Shown: positions 51,601 to 58,637 of the stretch, in pieces
Layout of the letters: every line of letters starts with the position of its first letter
How positions within the stretch are numbered: the first letter of the stretch is position 1
Assembly: GCF_001997345.1 (NCBI RefSeq)
Contig: NZ_CP019606.1
Coordinates: 1,364,001-1,428,000 of the forward strand
Origin: Tessaracoccus aquimaris
Lineage (GTDB): Bacteria; Actinomycetota; Actinomycetes; Propionibacteriales; Propionibacteriaceae
DNA: 64,000 bases
Direction: 5' to 3'
Notes under the pieces: model-generated
Told to the model about the DNA's origin: nothing
Seen by the model: the letters and a program-made list of their open reading frames with translations, nothing else
The model's database searches: none
Program-made: the position numbers and the translations under genes

Positions 51601-52473
51601 GACCAGGCCTCCTTCGACGTGTTCGACTCGCTGCTCAGCGAGTACGCCGCGCTCGGCTTCGAGTACGGCTACTCCGTGGCCCGCCCCGACGCCCTTGTGC
51701 TGTGGGAGGCCCAGTTCGGCGACTTCGTCAACGGCGCCCAGACCATCTCCGACGAATTCGTCGCCGCTGGCAACGCCAAGTGGGGCCAGAAGTCGGGCGT
51801 TGTGCTGCTGCTCCCCCACGGCTACGAGGGGCAGGGGCCCGACCACAGCTCGGCCAGGATCGAGCGCTGGCTGCAGTTGTGCGCCGAGAACGCGCTTGCC
51901 GTGTGCCAGCCGTCGACGCCGGCCAGCTACTTCCACCTGCTGCGCCAGCACGCCTACGTCAACTACCACCGTCCCGTGGTGATCGCGACGCCCAAGTCGA
52001 TGCTGCGAAACAAGCTGGCGACCTCCGATCCGAGCGACTTCACCTCCGGCAAGTGGCAGCCCGTGCTCGACGATCCGACGATCGAGGATCCGAGCAAGGT
52101 GACGCGACTGGTGCTGTGCTCCGGCAAGGTCCGCTGGGACCTGGTCGCGGCCCGCGAGAAGGCCGGTCACGACGGGACCGTCGCGATCATCGCGCTCGAG
52201 CGGCTCTACCCGCTTCCAGACGCGGAACTGGCGGAGGTGCTGCGCCGCTACGCGCACGTCACCGATGTGCGGTTCGTGCAGGACGAGCCGGAGAACCAGG
52301 GCGGCTGGCCGTTCCTGTCCGTCCATCTGCCCGGCGCGGTCGCTCAGCACTTCCCCGAGTTCAACCTCGACATGGTGCTGGTCTCCCGCCCGTGGTCGTC
52401 GGCACCGTCCGTTGGCTCACTCAAGGTCCACAAGGCCCAGGAGGATGAACTCCTCGACGCCGCGCTAGGGTGA
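48622..52473 (+). CDS. kgd: multifunctional 2-oxoglutarate metabolism enzyme (fused E2-E1, Kgd/OdhA type)
   Basis: 1283 aa. An N-terminal segment (FGANSWLIDEMREAYEADP) and a Pro/Ala/Glu linker (about residues 50-170) precede an E2-like succinyltransferase core ending STYDHRVIQGATSGEFL. The thiamine-diphosphate E1 follows, with IGMPHRGRLNVLANI, LHGDASFAGQGVVFETL and VVNNQVGFTT. As in mycobacteria and corynebacteria there is no lipoyl domain, so it works with the pyruvate dehydrogenase E2. GTG 48622 has AGAGGGG upstream; ATG 48643 is an alternative. Confidence 0.95.
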   Translation: MATATRHMSAPDSIDAFGANSWLIDEMREAYEADPKSVDPSWREFFAAEKADPGDRAEAQPRVAAQTEPKRPEAPAAATEATPPPQPATPEPAAEPAPQTPAPTPTTAAAAAAKPATQPEPKAEERPASRPQVEPVRKGAGAPSNPGSGAGLSANAPNPSLRPEPSAAEPTYVVMRGAPMRTAKNMDASLTVPTATSVRSVPMKLVIDQRTVINNFLRTSKGGKVSFTHIVGYAMVQALKSLPDMNNAYTVVEGKPNLVENPSINLGIAIDLRKGDTRQLLVPNIKGCEKLDFFQFWSAYEQVIAKARAGELQVSDFAGTTASLTNPGGIGTNHSVPRLMAGQGMILGVGNIDYPAEFQGMSPSRITDLAVSKVTTLTSTYDHRVIQGATSGEFLKKMHSLLLGEEGFYDEIFEALRIPYEPLRWSPDISAHRDQQVSKTARVLELVNAYRTFGHLVADTDPLEYRQRSQEDLRLESHGLSIWDLDREFAVGTLSGNERVYLTLREIISILQDSYTRTVGVEYMHIADIRQREWFQQRMEVPHQPLTHEEHMHALDKLNEAEVFETFLQTKFVGQKRFSLEGGESLIVLLDEIAQQAANDSLDEVCIGMPHRGRLNVLANIVGKKYAQIFKEFDGVLDTTGTGDVKYHLGAEGTFVAANGATIKASVAANPSHLEAVNPVLQGITRAKQDTLKATDHPVLALTLHGDASFAGQGVVFETLQMSQLRGYKTGGTIHVVVNNQVGFTTAPTESRSSTYSTDVAKAISAPVLHVNGDDPDSCIRAARIAFDYRQKFHRDVVIDLVCYRRRGHNEGDDPSFTQPNMYDLIEQKRSTRRLYTESLIGRGDISMSDAEDVMNRFRSRLENVFREVRDSAAADDDYMRVPYYPTKPDERLTEITPEMMQTIANVHTQFPEGFTPHPKVKPQLERRAHAILEGPIDWATAEIIAFGSLLMERRPVRLAGQDSRRGTFSQRFAAIVDRVTNEAWVPLKHLTDDQASFDVFDSLLSEYAALGFEYGYSVARPDALVLWEAQFGDFVNGAQTISDEFVAAGNAKWGQKSGVVLLLPHGYEGQGPDHSSARIERWLQLCAENALAVCQPSTPASYFHLLRQHAYVNYHRPVVIATPKSMLRNKLATSDPSDFTSGKWQPVLDDPTIEDPSKVTRLVLCSGKVRWDLVAAREKAGHDGTVAIIALERLYPLPDAELAEVLRRYAHVTDVRFVQDEPENQGGWPFLSVHLPGAVAQHFPEFNLDMVLVSRPWSSAPSVGSLKVHKAQEDELLDAALG
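52466..52471 (+). promoter_or_regulatory. -10 box of the DUF6104-galK pair (leaderless)
   Basis: TAGGGT overlaps the kgd stop region and ends 7 nt before ATG 52478. Confidence 0.5.
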
Positions 52474-52477
52474 CGCC

Positions 52478-52654
52478 ATGTATTTCACCGACCGCGGGCT
52501 CGAAGAGCTCGTCGATCGGCGCGGCCACGAGGAGATCACCTTCGAGTGGCTCGCCGATCAGTTGCGCACCTTTGTTGACCTGAACCCGGAGTTCGAGACT
52601 CCGGTCGAGCGGCTCGCCTCGTGGCTGGCACGGCTCGACGATGAGGAGGACTGA
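52478..52654 (+). CDS. DUF6104 small protein, 58 aa
   Basis: Starts MYFTDRGLEELVDRRG, continues EITFEWLADQLRTFVD and ends in an acidic DDEED. This short protein regularly follows kgd in actinobacteria. No membrane segment or cysteine. A promoter box at leaderless spacing and a one-base gap to galK suggest a separate small transcript. Function unknown; a regulator of the 2-oxoglutarate dehydrogenase would be a guess from position only. Confidence 0.8.
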   Translation: MYFTDRGLEELVDRRGHEEITFEWLADQLRTFVDLNPEFETPVERLASWLARLDDEED

Positions 52655-53797
52655 ATGCTCGACCTCGACGCCCTGCGTCAGCGCTACCAGGAGGTGGCGG
52701 ATGCCGCGCCCGAGGGTCTGTGGTTCGCGCCCGGACGGGTCAACCTGATCGGCGAACACACCGACTACAACGACGGCTTCGTGCTGCCGTTCGCGCTCGA
52801 CAGGAAGGCGGTGCTCGCCGCGGGGCGTCGCGACGACGACACCCTGCTGATCGTCTCCCTGGAGCTCGACGAGCAGGTCAGCCTGCCGCTTGCCGACCTG
52901 GCGCCTGGGCAGGACGGGTGGTCCGCCTACCTCGCGGGCGTCGTGTGGGCGCTGCGTGAGGCCGGTCATGACCTCGGCGGGGCCACGCTGGTGCTCACCT
53001 CGGACGTGCCGTTGGGTGCGGGGCTGTCGAGCTCGGCGGCGATCGAGTGCGCAACGGTCGCCGCGATGGCCGACCTGTACGACCTGGACATCGCCCCGAT
53101 GGACCGCGCCAAGCTGGCCCGCGTCGCCGAGAACGCCTACGTCGGCGCCCCGACGGGCCTGCTCGACCAGGCGGCGAGCACGCTGTGTGAGAAGGACGCC
53201 GGCCTGTTCCTGGACTGCCGCTCGCTCGAGGCCGAACAGGTCCCGCTCCCGCTTGCGGAGCAGGGCCTTGAGATCCTGGTCCTCGACACCAAGACGCCGC
53301 ACAGCCACGTCGACGGCGAGTACGGCGCGCGGCGCGCGTCCTGCGAGGAGGCGGCCGCGCTGCTGGGGATTCCTGCGCTGCGCGACGTCACCGACCTGGA
53401 CGCTGCCCTCGCCCAACTGGACGACGAGACGATGCGGCGCCGGGTGCGTCACATCGTCACGGAGAACGCCCGGGTGCTGGACGCCTTCGAGGTCGCCAAG
53501 AACGGTCACCTCGCCGACTTGGCGCCGCTGCTGGACGCGTCGCACGCGTCCATGCGCGACGACTACGAGATCACCGTCGCGACGGTCGACCTCGCCGTCG
53601 AGCAGGCGCGTCGCTCGGGCGCGCTTGGCGCCCGGATGACGGGCGGCGGGTTCGGTGGCTGCATCATCGCGCTCGCCCCTGCAGGCCAGGGTGAGCGGAT
53701 CGGCGCGGAGGTCGCGGCCGCCTTCGCAGACGCTGGCTACGCGGCCCCCGAATGGTTCACGGTGCTGCCAGCCCCGGGTGCGGGCCGGCTGGCCTAA
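52655..53797 (+). CDS. galK: galactokinase
   Basis: 380 aa, GHMP kinase. Phosphorylates galactose to galactose-1-phosphate. Signature PGRVNLIGEHTDYNDGFVLP near residue 30, the ATP loop LTSDVPLGAGLSSSAAIECA and GARMTGGGFGGCIIAL near residue 330. No other Leloir genes are adjacent. ATG directly follows the DUF6104 stop. Its end overlaps by 4 bp the 3' end of the convergent membrane-protein gene. Confidence 0.95.
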   Translation: MLDLDALRQRYQEVADAAPEGLWFAPGRVNLIGEHTDYNDGFVLPFALDRKAVLAAGRRDDDTLLIVSLELDEQVSLPLADLAPGQDGWSAYLAGVVWALREAGHDLGGATLVLTSDVPLGAGLSSSAAIECATVAAMADLYDLDIAPMDRAKLARVAENAYVGAPTGLLDQAASTLCEKDAGLFLDCRSLEAEQVPLPLAEQGLEILVLDTKTPHSHVDGEYGARRASCEEAAALLGIPALRDVTDLDAALAQLDDETMRRRVRHIVTENARVLDAFEVAKNGHLADLAPLLDASHASMRDDYEITVATVDLAVEQARRSGALGARMTGGGFGGCIIALAPAGQGERIGAEVAAAFADAGYAAPEWFTVLPAPGAGRLA

Positions 53798-54189
53798 CCC
53801 GCGGTGCCGTCGGTCGCGCGCTGCAACTCGCCGCGACCGACGGCAAGCACCGACGCCACCAACGTGGCGAGCACGAACGGCGCGATCACAAGCATCAGGA
53901 CGAACTGGGTCCGGTCCTGGCTGGTCAGGAAACTGCCGACCGCCAGCGCGTGCAGCAGCGACGACGCGACGATCAGGCCGAGCGCCCACGGGCGGCCGCG
54001 CAGCACCAGCCACGCGATGAGGATCAGCACGGCGCCGTAGCCGATGAGCATGGCCGCCACGCCGAGACCGAACGTGCGCGAGTTGGCCACCAGCGCCGCG
54101 ATTCCGCTCACCACGAAGGCAAGCCCCGTCAGGGCTGTCAGGATGATGGCGACGGCGAGCAGGGGCCGGCGCAGCAGGCTAAGGTTCAC
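53794..54189 (-). CDS. four-helix membrane protein of unknown function
   Basis: 131 aa from GTG 54189. Four hydrophobic segments: LLAVAIILTALTGLAFVVSGI, LGVAAMLIGYGAVLILIAWLVL, ALGLIVASSLLHALAVGSFL and FVLMLVIAPFVLATLVASVLAV. No conserved motif recognised. The GTG is chosen because a CAGGCT box lies at leaderless spacing; the open frame extends to 54270 without a ribosome site. Confidence 0.65.
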   Translation of the reverse strand: MNLSLLRRPLLAVAIILTALTGLAFVVSGIAALVANSRTFGLGVAAMLIGYGAVLILIAWLVLRGRPWALGLIVASSLLHALAVGSFLTSQDRTQFVLMLVIAPFVLATLVASVLAVGRGELQRATDGTAG

Positions 54190-54196
54190 GGAACGA

Positions 54197-54202
54197 AGCC
54201 TG
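54197..54202 (-). promoter_or_regulatory. -10-like box of the four-helix protein gene
   Basis: CAGGCT on the minus strand ends 8 nt before GTG 54189. Confidence 0.35.
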
Positions 54203-54359
54203 CCAAGGCCACCGCCGTCGATCAAGCCGACTGACACATTTGTTGAGAACAACCCTCCCCCGGCGAGCATCTATTGCCTATCGTTGGTCCCAGGGGTAAC
54301 CTGCATAAGCTTGCGGAGCCTCCGCAGCACCATGAACCTGCCACAGAAGGAGCACAACT

Positions 54360-54611
54360 ATGGATTGGCGCCACAAGGCTGCCTGCCTCACTGAGGATCC
54401 GGAGTTGTTCTTTCCTGTTGGCAACACTGGTCCGGCGCTGCAGCAGATCGAAGAGGCAAAGAAGATCTGCGCCCGTTGCGTCGTTCGTGAACAGTGCCTC
54501 GCGTGGGCCCTTGAGGCCGGCCAGGACCACGGTGTGTGGGGTGGCCTGAGCGAGGACGAGCGCCGCGCCATCAAGCGCCGCGCCGCGCGCTCCCGCCTGC
54601 GCAACTCCTGA
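54360..54611 (+). CDS. whiB1: WhiB-family iron-sulfur regulator (WhiB1-like)
   Basis: 83 aa. The four [4Fe-4S] cysteines are Cys9, Cys37, Cys40 and Cys46 (KKICARCVVREQC), followed by the turn GVWGG (58-62) and a basic DNA-binding tail RRAIKRRAARSRL. WhiB1 is a nitric-oxide-sensitive partner of the main sigma factor in mycobacteria. The gene order (whiB1 next to pdtaS, anti-sigma, sigH) is as in M. tuberculosis. AGAAGGAG precedes the ATG. The leader contains a small hairpin TGCGGAG/CTCCGCA at about 54312-54326. Confidence 0.95.
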   Translation: MDWRHKAACLTEDPELFFPVGNTGPALQQIEEAKKICARCVVREQCLAWALEAGQDHGVWGGLSEDERRAIKRRAARSRLRNS

Positions 54612-54614
54612 GGC

Positions 54615-56051
54615 TCAGCCCCTCGGCACGGGCAGTTCGATCCGGGCGACCGTCCCCGGCGCGTCCGTGCGGTTGGCGATCGACAGGGTGCCGTGCAGGT
54701 CGTGCATCAGCGTCGAGATGATCGAGAGCCCCAACGACTTCTGGTTACCGAGCCTGAAGTCCTCCGGCAGCCCCTGACCGCCGTCCAGGATGGACACGGC
54801 CAACTGTTGGCCGTTGCGCTCCGGGAGTACCTCCACGAGGCCAGAGGAGCTGTTCAGCCCGTGCTCGATGGCGTTCTGGCACAACTCGGTGATGATCATC
54901 GACAGCGACGTGGCCATGTCGGCGGGGACGACCCCGAAGGTGCCGCGCCGGACCGCACGGACGGTTCCGTTCGAGGCGGCCAGGTCTCCCACCATGTCGA
55001 GGATCTTGTCGCACACCTCGTCGAAGGAGACCTCTTCGACGAGCGAGTAGGACAGCGTCTCGTGCACCATCGCGATGGACGAGACGCGCCGCATCGCGTC
55101 GCGCAGCGCCTCCTTGCCCTCCGGGGACTCGAGCCTGCGTGACTGCATCCGCAGCAGCGCCGCGACCGTCTGAAGGTTGTTCTTGACCCGGTGGTGGATC
55201 TCGCGGATCGTGGCGTCCTTTGTGACGAGCATCCGGTCGCGGCGCCGCAGGTCGGTCGTGTCGCGGCAGAGCACCAGCATCCCGGCGGAGGTCGTCTCGA
55301 ACCAGAGCGGCAGCACCACGAAGCGCATCGACGCGCTGTGGGTCTCGACGTCGAACTCGAGCGTGAGTCGCCCGTCGATGTCCGCGTTGACGGTCTGGCC
55401 GACCGCCTCGACGCCACGGCGCAGCGTTCGCGTGAGGTCGCGGAAGTGCTCGCCCTCGATGTCGCCCTGCGCGCCGAGCCTGCGGTAGCCGGTGATCGCG
55501 TTGGGGCTGGCGAAGGAGATGATCCCGTCGGGCTGCACCCGCAGCACGCCGTCTGCGGGGCGCGGCGCCAGCGCCTTGTCGGACGGCGGAACGAGCGGGA
55601 ATTCGCCGCGCATCAGCATCTGGGTGAGGATCTCCGCGGCCTCCAGGAAGTTCTCCTCGAGGGCGCCGGTGGCCCGCATGCCCATCTGGTTGGTGTGCCG
55701 CTCGATGACGGCGATGGGGTGGCCGTTGCGGATCACCGGGATCGCCCACACGTCGACGGGGATGCCCGCGCTGATCGCGTTGTTGCTGGTCTCGGAGATC
55801 TCGTGCGTCATGTAGGCGACGGTGACCTGATGCTCGGGGTCGTACTCGATGCGCTCCCCCACGATGTCGTCCTCGAGGGCCGTTGGGCCTGTCACGGGGC
55901 GGATCTGGGCGGTGCACTCGAATGTGTCGCCCTCGTCGAGTGCCCTCCACAGGACCAGATCCGAGAAGCTCAGATCCGCCAGGAGGTGCCATTGGGAGAC
56001 GAAGGCGTCGAGCCACTCGTCGTCGGTCATCCGGTCTACTGCTCGTGCCAC
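54615..56051 (-). CDS. pdtaS: cytosolic sensor histidine kinase PdtaS
   Basis: 478 aa. A GAF domain (about 15-150) and a PAS domain (about 170-290) are followed by a HisKA_2 phosphoacceptor (REIHHRVKNNLQTVAALLRMQSRRL) and an ATPase domain (ELCQNAIEHGL, LDGGQGLPEDF, LGLSIISTLM). It has no membrane helices. PdtaS phosphorylates the ANTAR antiterminator PdtaR, which is not in this window. GTG 56051 has CAGAGT 8 nt before; a longer frame to 56102 was not used. It ends 3 bp from whiB. Confidence 0.92.
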   Translation of the reverse strand: MARAVDRMTDDEWLDAFVSQWHLLADLSFSDLVLWRALDEGDTFECTAQIRPVTGPTALEDDIVGERIEYDPEHQVTVAYMTHEISETSNNAISAGIPVDVWAIPVIRNGHPIAVIERHTNQMGMRATGALEENFLEAAEILTQMLMRGEFPLVPPSDKALAPRPADGVLRVQPDGIISFASPNAITGYRRLGAQGDIEGEHFRDLTRTLRRGVEAVGQTVNADIDGRLTLEFDVETHSASMRFVVLPLWFETTSAGMLVLCRDTTDLRRRDRMLVTKDATIREIHHRVKNNLQTVAALLRMQSRRLESPEGKEALRDAMRRVSSIAMVHETLSYSLVEEVSFDEVCDKILDMVGDLAASNGTVRAVRRGTFGVVPADMATSLSMIITELCQNAIEHGLNSSSGLVEVLPERNGQQLAVSILDGGQGLPEDFRLGNQKSLGLSIISTLMHDLHGTLSIANRTDAPGTVARIELPVPRG

Positions 56052-56058
56052 GATGCCA

Positions 56059-56064
56059 ACTCTG
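56059..56064 (-). promoter_or_regulatory. -10-like box of pdtaS
   Basis: CAGAGT on the minus strand ends 8 nt before GTG 56051. Confidence 0.35.
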
Positions 56065-56141
56065 CCACGTCGGGCTTTTTCATGACGACCCGGTTCTGGC
56101 ACAATGTGGTGTCCGCAGATTCAGCCACGAGGAGTCCCACC

Positions 56142-56216
56142 ATGGGTAAGACCGGTCGCAAGCGCCGCGCGCGTCGCAAGAACAAGGCAAACCACGGCAA
56201 GCGTCCCAACGCCTGA
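56142..56216 (+). CDS. ribosomal protein bL37, 24 aa
   Basis: Encodes MGKTGRKRRARRKNKA followed by NHGKRPNA. Thirteen of 24 residues are Lys or Arg (or nearly so). The NHGKRPN end matches bL37, the tiny 50S protein first seen in mycobacterial ribosome structures. It has CGAGGAG as ribosome site and an intrinsic hairpin 24 bp after the stop. A TGGCACAAT promoter-like box lies at 56098-56106. It is too short for most gene finders. Confidence 0.85.
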   Translation: MGKTGRKRRARRKNKANHGKRPNA

Positions 56217-56239
56217 GCCGTCGCCTCGCCGAGGCAGAT

Positions 56240-56267
56240 AAGCCCCCGCTGCGTGCGGGGGCTTCTT
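56240..56267 (+). terminator. terminator after bL37
   Basis: AAGCCCCCGC and GCGGGGGCTT around the loop TGCGT, followed by CTTC. It can work in both directions, since the anti-sigma gene ends at 56279. Confidence 0.8.
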
Positions 56268-56278
56268 CATGTCGGGGG

Positions 56279-56545
56279 TCACCTACGGGTGATGCGCATC
56301 GTCTGGATCCGCGCAGCCAGCGTTGTCGGGGCCTGCTCTACGGGCTGACTGCGCACGATCATCTCGGTGATGGTCGACTCGATCTCGAAGTTCTCCATAC
56401 ATCGCTCACACGCATGCAGGTGGATCCGGATGGCGTCTGCGTCGGCCTCGACCAGTTCCTCGTGGAGGAAGGCGTGGACGCGCGCGAGGGCCTGCACGCA
56501 CTCGTCCATCTCGTCGTGTTCCTGGGACATTCCCATGGCGCTCAT
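56279..56545 (-). CDS. zinc-containing anti-sigma factor (RsrA/RshA type)
   Basis: 88 aa. The ZAS redox motif is HLHACERC (His-x3-Cys-x2-Cys at about 42-49) with an upstream Cys16 (MDECVQAL). Oxidation of the pair would release zinc and free SigR. It starts one base inside the sigma gene stop (TGATG), so the two proteins are made in fixed ratio. It sits directly downstream of sigR, as in Streptomyces and mycobacteria. Confidence 0.93.
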   Translation of the reverse strand: MSAMGMSQEHDEMDECVQALARVHAFLHEELVEADADAIRIHLHACERCMENFEIESTITEMIVRSQPVEQAPTTLAARIQTMRITRR

Positions 56546-57245
56546 CAGCGTCCCCCCTCCCGTGTGTCGTTTCGTCCGATGCCCAGTTCCTTGGCGTGGT
56601 CGGCGAGTAACTCCCGCAGTTGGGCCCTTCCGCGGTTGAGCCGGCTCATCACCGTGCCGATGGGGGTGCCCATGATCTCGGCGATCTCCTTGTAGGAGAA
56701 TCCATCGACGTCGCTGAGCAGCACCGCGGTGCGGAAGTTCTCGGGCAACTGCGAGATCGCCTCGGCGACGACCGCGTCGGGCGTCTGGTCGAGCGCCTCC
56801 ATCTCGGCGCTGCGCAGGCCGGTGGAGTCGTGCGAGGCCGCGCGGGCCAACTGCCAGTCCGTGACGGAGTCGTCGCCGGTGCTCTTGGGGTGCGCTGCGC
56901 CTTGCGGTAGGCGTTGATGTAGGTGTTTGTCAGGATCCGGTAGAGCCAGGCGCGGAGGTTGGTCCCTGGCGTGAAGGTGTGGCGGGACGCGAAGGCCTTG
57001 GCGTAGGTGTCCTGCACCACGTCTTCGGCGTCGGCCGGGTTCCGCGTCATCCGCAGGGCGGCCGCGTACAGCTTGTCGAGATGGCTCAGCGCCTCCTCCT
57101 CGAAGGCTGCCGCTTCGGCATCTTCGAGGGTGGCGTCTGCCGACGCTGCCACCAGATCCTGATCTTCCATCAGGTACGACAATAGCGCCGAGTCCACGAT
57201 CGACTCGGCGATGGTCACCACCGGTGGCACCTTCGTGAGCGTCAT
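56545..57245 (-). CDS. sigR: ECF sigma factor SigR/SigH (frame broken once)
   Basis: Thiol-oxidative-stress sigma factor. Region 2: [30 protein letters not shown], then [25 protein letters not shown]; region 4: [45 protein letters not shown]. The frame breaks between them at the G run 56887-56890 (AQRTP); one base more gives [20 protein letters not shown] and 233 aa. ATG 57245 lies a few bases after a SigR-type promoter, so the gene is probably autoregulated. Confidence 0.94.
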
Positions 57246-57254
57246 GTGTGGGAC

Positions 57255-57281
57255 AACCCCGATTGTCGCCGCGATATTCCC
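57255..57281 (-). promoter_or_regulatory. SigR-dependent autoregulatory promoter
   Basis: GGGAAT (57281-57276), exactly 18 nt, then GTT (57257-57255) on the minus strand. This equals the SigR consensus GGGAAT-N18-GTT. It points at the sigR start codon with a leader of only a few nucleotides. Confidence 0.8.
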
Positions 57282-57304
57282 GCGCGGCCGGCTGGGGCCG
57301 AGGC

Positions 57305-57997
57305 TCAGCCAGCCGCGACGATGAGGTCGGGGCCGTCGTTTCCGACGAAGCTGACGGCCCGGGAGACCTTGCGGTGGGCGAGCGTCAGGGGGGTCTCGAG
57401 CAGCGCGACCGCCGCCCTTGCGTCGGTGAGTCCGGGGTCGAGCCAGTCGTCGTAGGAGTCGGCGGGCACGATCATCGGCATCCGGTCGTGCACCCAGCCC
57501 AGTTCGTCGGTGGCCTCGGTGGTGATGATCGTCGTCGACGCGACCCAGCCGTCGGGGCCCTTCCAGAACTCGTACAGCCCTGCCATCACGAACGGCTCCG
57601 CCTGCGGGTAGAGGAAGTAGGGCTGCTTGACCGGCTTCGCCGTTCCCGGGACCTGCTCGGGCCGCCACTCGTAGTAGCCGATCGACGGAATCAGGCAGCG
57701 GCGGGCTGAGGCGGCCTTCCGGAAGGCAGGCTTCTCGGTGACCGTCTCGACCCGCGCGTTGATCATCGTGGCGGTGGGCGCCTTCGCCCAGCTTGGCACC
57801 AGGCCCCAGCGCAGCCCGACGAGCTTGCGCGTCTGCTCGCCGTCCTTGGCGCGTTCCACCACCGCAGGGACGGTGTCGGTCGGGGCGATGTTGTAGCGAG
57901 GCTCACACACCTCGTCCATCCCCTCGTCGACGAAGGAGATCTCGAACTCCTCAACGAGTTCGTCTGGGTTGGCAGTGGCCGCATACCGTCCGCACAT
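57305..57997 (-). CDS. SOS-response-associated peptidase, SRAP/HMCES family
   Basis: 230 aa. The catalytic MCGRYA (Cys2, exposed after Met removal) crosslinks to abasic sites in single-stranded [55 protein letters not shown] and the histidine in [14 protein letters not shown] are all present. ATG 57997 follows TAGGCT by 6 nt. The gene lies between the sigR promoter and a divergent DoxX-like gene. Confidence 0.94.
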   Translation of the reverse strand: MCGRYAATANPDELVEEFEISFVDEGMDEVCEPRYNIAPTDTVPAVVERAKDGEQTRKLVGLRWGLVPSWAKAPTATMINARVETVTEKPAFRKAASARRCLIPSIGYYEWRPEQVPGTAKPVKQPYFLYPQAEPFVMAGLYEFWKGPDGWVASTTIITTEATDELGWVHDRMPMIVPADSYDDWLDPGLTDARAAVALLETPLTLAHRKVSRAVSFVGNDGPDLIVAAG

Positions 57998-58022
57998 GTC
58001 GCCAGCCTAGTAGGGTGGCGCC
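57998..58022. promoter_or_regulatory. 25-bp divergent double leaderless promoter
   Basis: Minus-strand TAGGCT (58009-58004) serves the SRAP gene, plus-strand TAGGGT (58011-58016) the DoxX-like gene. Both end exactly 7 nt before the respective ATG. The two -10 boxes are separated by a single base pair, so the polymerases must exclude each other. Confidence 0.65.
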
Positions 58023-58637
58023 ATGAGCCTCTTGCGATTTGTTGCCCGGAGCATGTTCGCCGGCTACTTCATCACGGAAGGCGTCAAGGCGGTCACCAAG
58101 CCCGCCGAGAGCGCCCCTGATGCTGAAGCCTTCACCTCGACCATCACGCCGCTGCTGCAGCGCGTCGTGCCAGCGGACGTGTCGTCCTACGTGCCCGAGA
58201 AGGCCGAGACGTGGGTGCGGATCTCCGGCGTGGCCCAGATCGCGGGCGGAGCCATGTTCGCCACCGGCATCGGCCGGAGGATCGGCGCGCTGCTGCTCGC
58301 CAAGGCGAGCGTGCTCAACGTCGCGATGGCGCTGCCCGGCAAGGATGCCCCCAAGACGGCGAAGGATTCCGCACGTCCCGAGGTGCTCCGCAACGTGGCG
58401 CTTCTGGGCGCCTCGATCCTTGCGATGCAGGACACCCAGGGCAAGCCGAGCCTTGCCTGGCGCGCCGACCAGGCGGCGAAGGTGACCGAGAAGAAGGCCG
58501 CCGCGCTCGGCGACGACATCTCCAAGTCCACGAAGGCCGCGGCCGCGACCGCCGAGAAGAAGGCGAAGAAGCTGGCCCGCAAGGCACGCAAGCAGGCCCG
58601 GCGGCTCAGTAAGAAGATCGACGCCGTCACCTCGTGA
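58023..58637 (+). CDS. DoxX-family membrane protein with a basic coiled tail
   Basis: 204 aa. The N-terminal 125 residues are DoxX-like with several hydrophobic helices (RSMFAGYFITEGVKAV, VAQIAGGAMFATGIGRRIGALLLAKASVLNVAM, LRNVALLGASILAMQD). The last 50 residues are rich in Lys and Ala (KAAAATAEKKAKKLARKARK) and likely lie in the cytoplasm. DoxX proteins link to redox stress with SseA/SodA in mycobacteria. It overlaps aroA by one base (TGATG). Confidence 0.8.
   Translation: MSLLRFVARSMFAGYFITEGVKAVTKPAESAPDAEAFTSTITPLLQRVVPADVSSYVPEKAETWVRISGVAQIAGGAMFATGIGRRIGALLLAKASVLNVAMALPGKDAPKTAKDSARPEVLRNVALLGASILAMQDTQGKPSLAWRADQAAKVTEKKAAALGDDISKSTKAAAATAEKKAKKLARKARKQARRLSKKIDAVTS

Noticed and set aside
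49897..52350. 817-aa open frame on the minus strand opposite kgd
   Set aside because: Same kind of shadow; biased composition and no domain.
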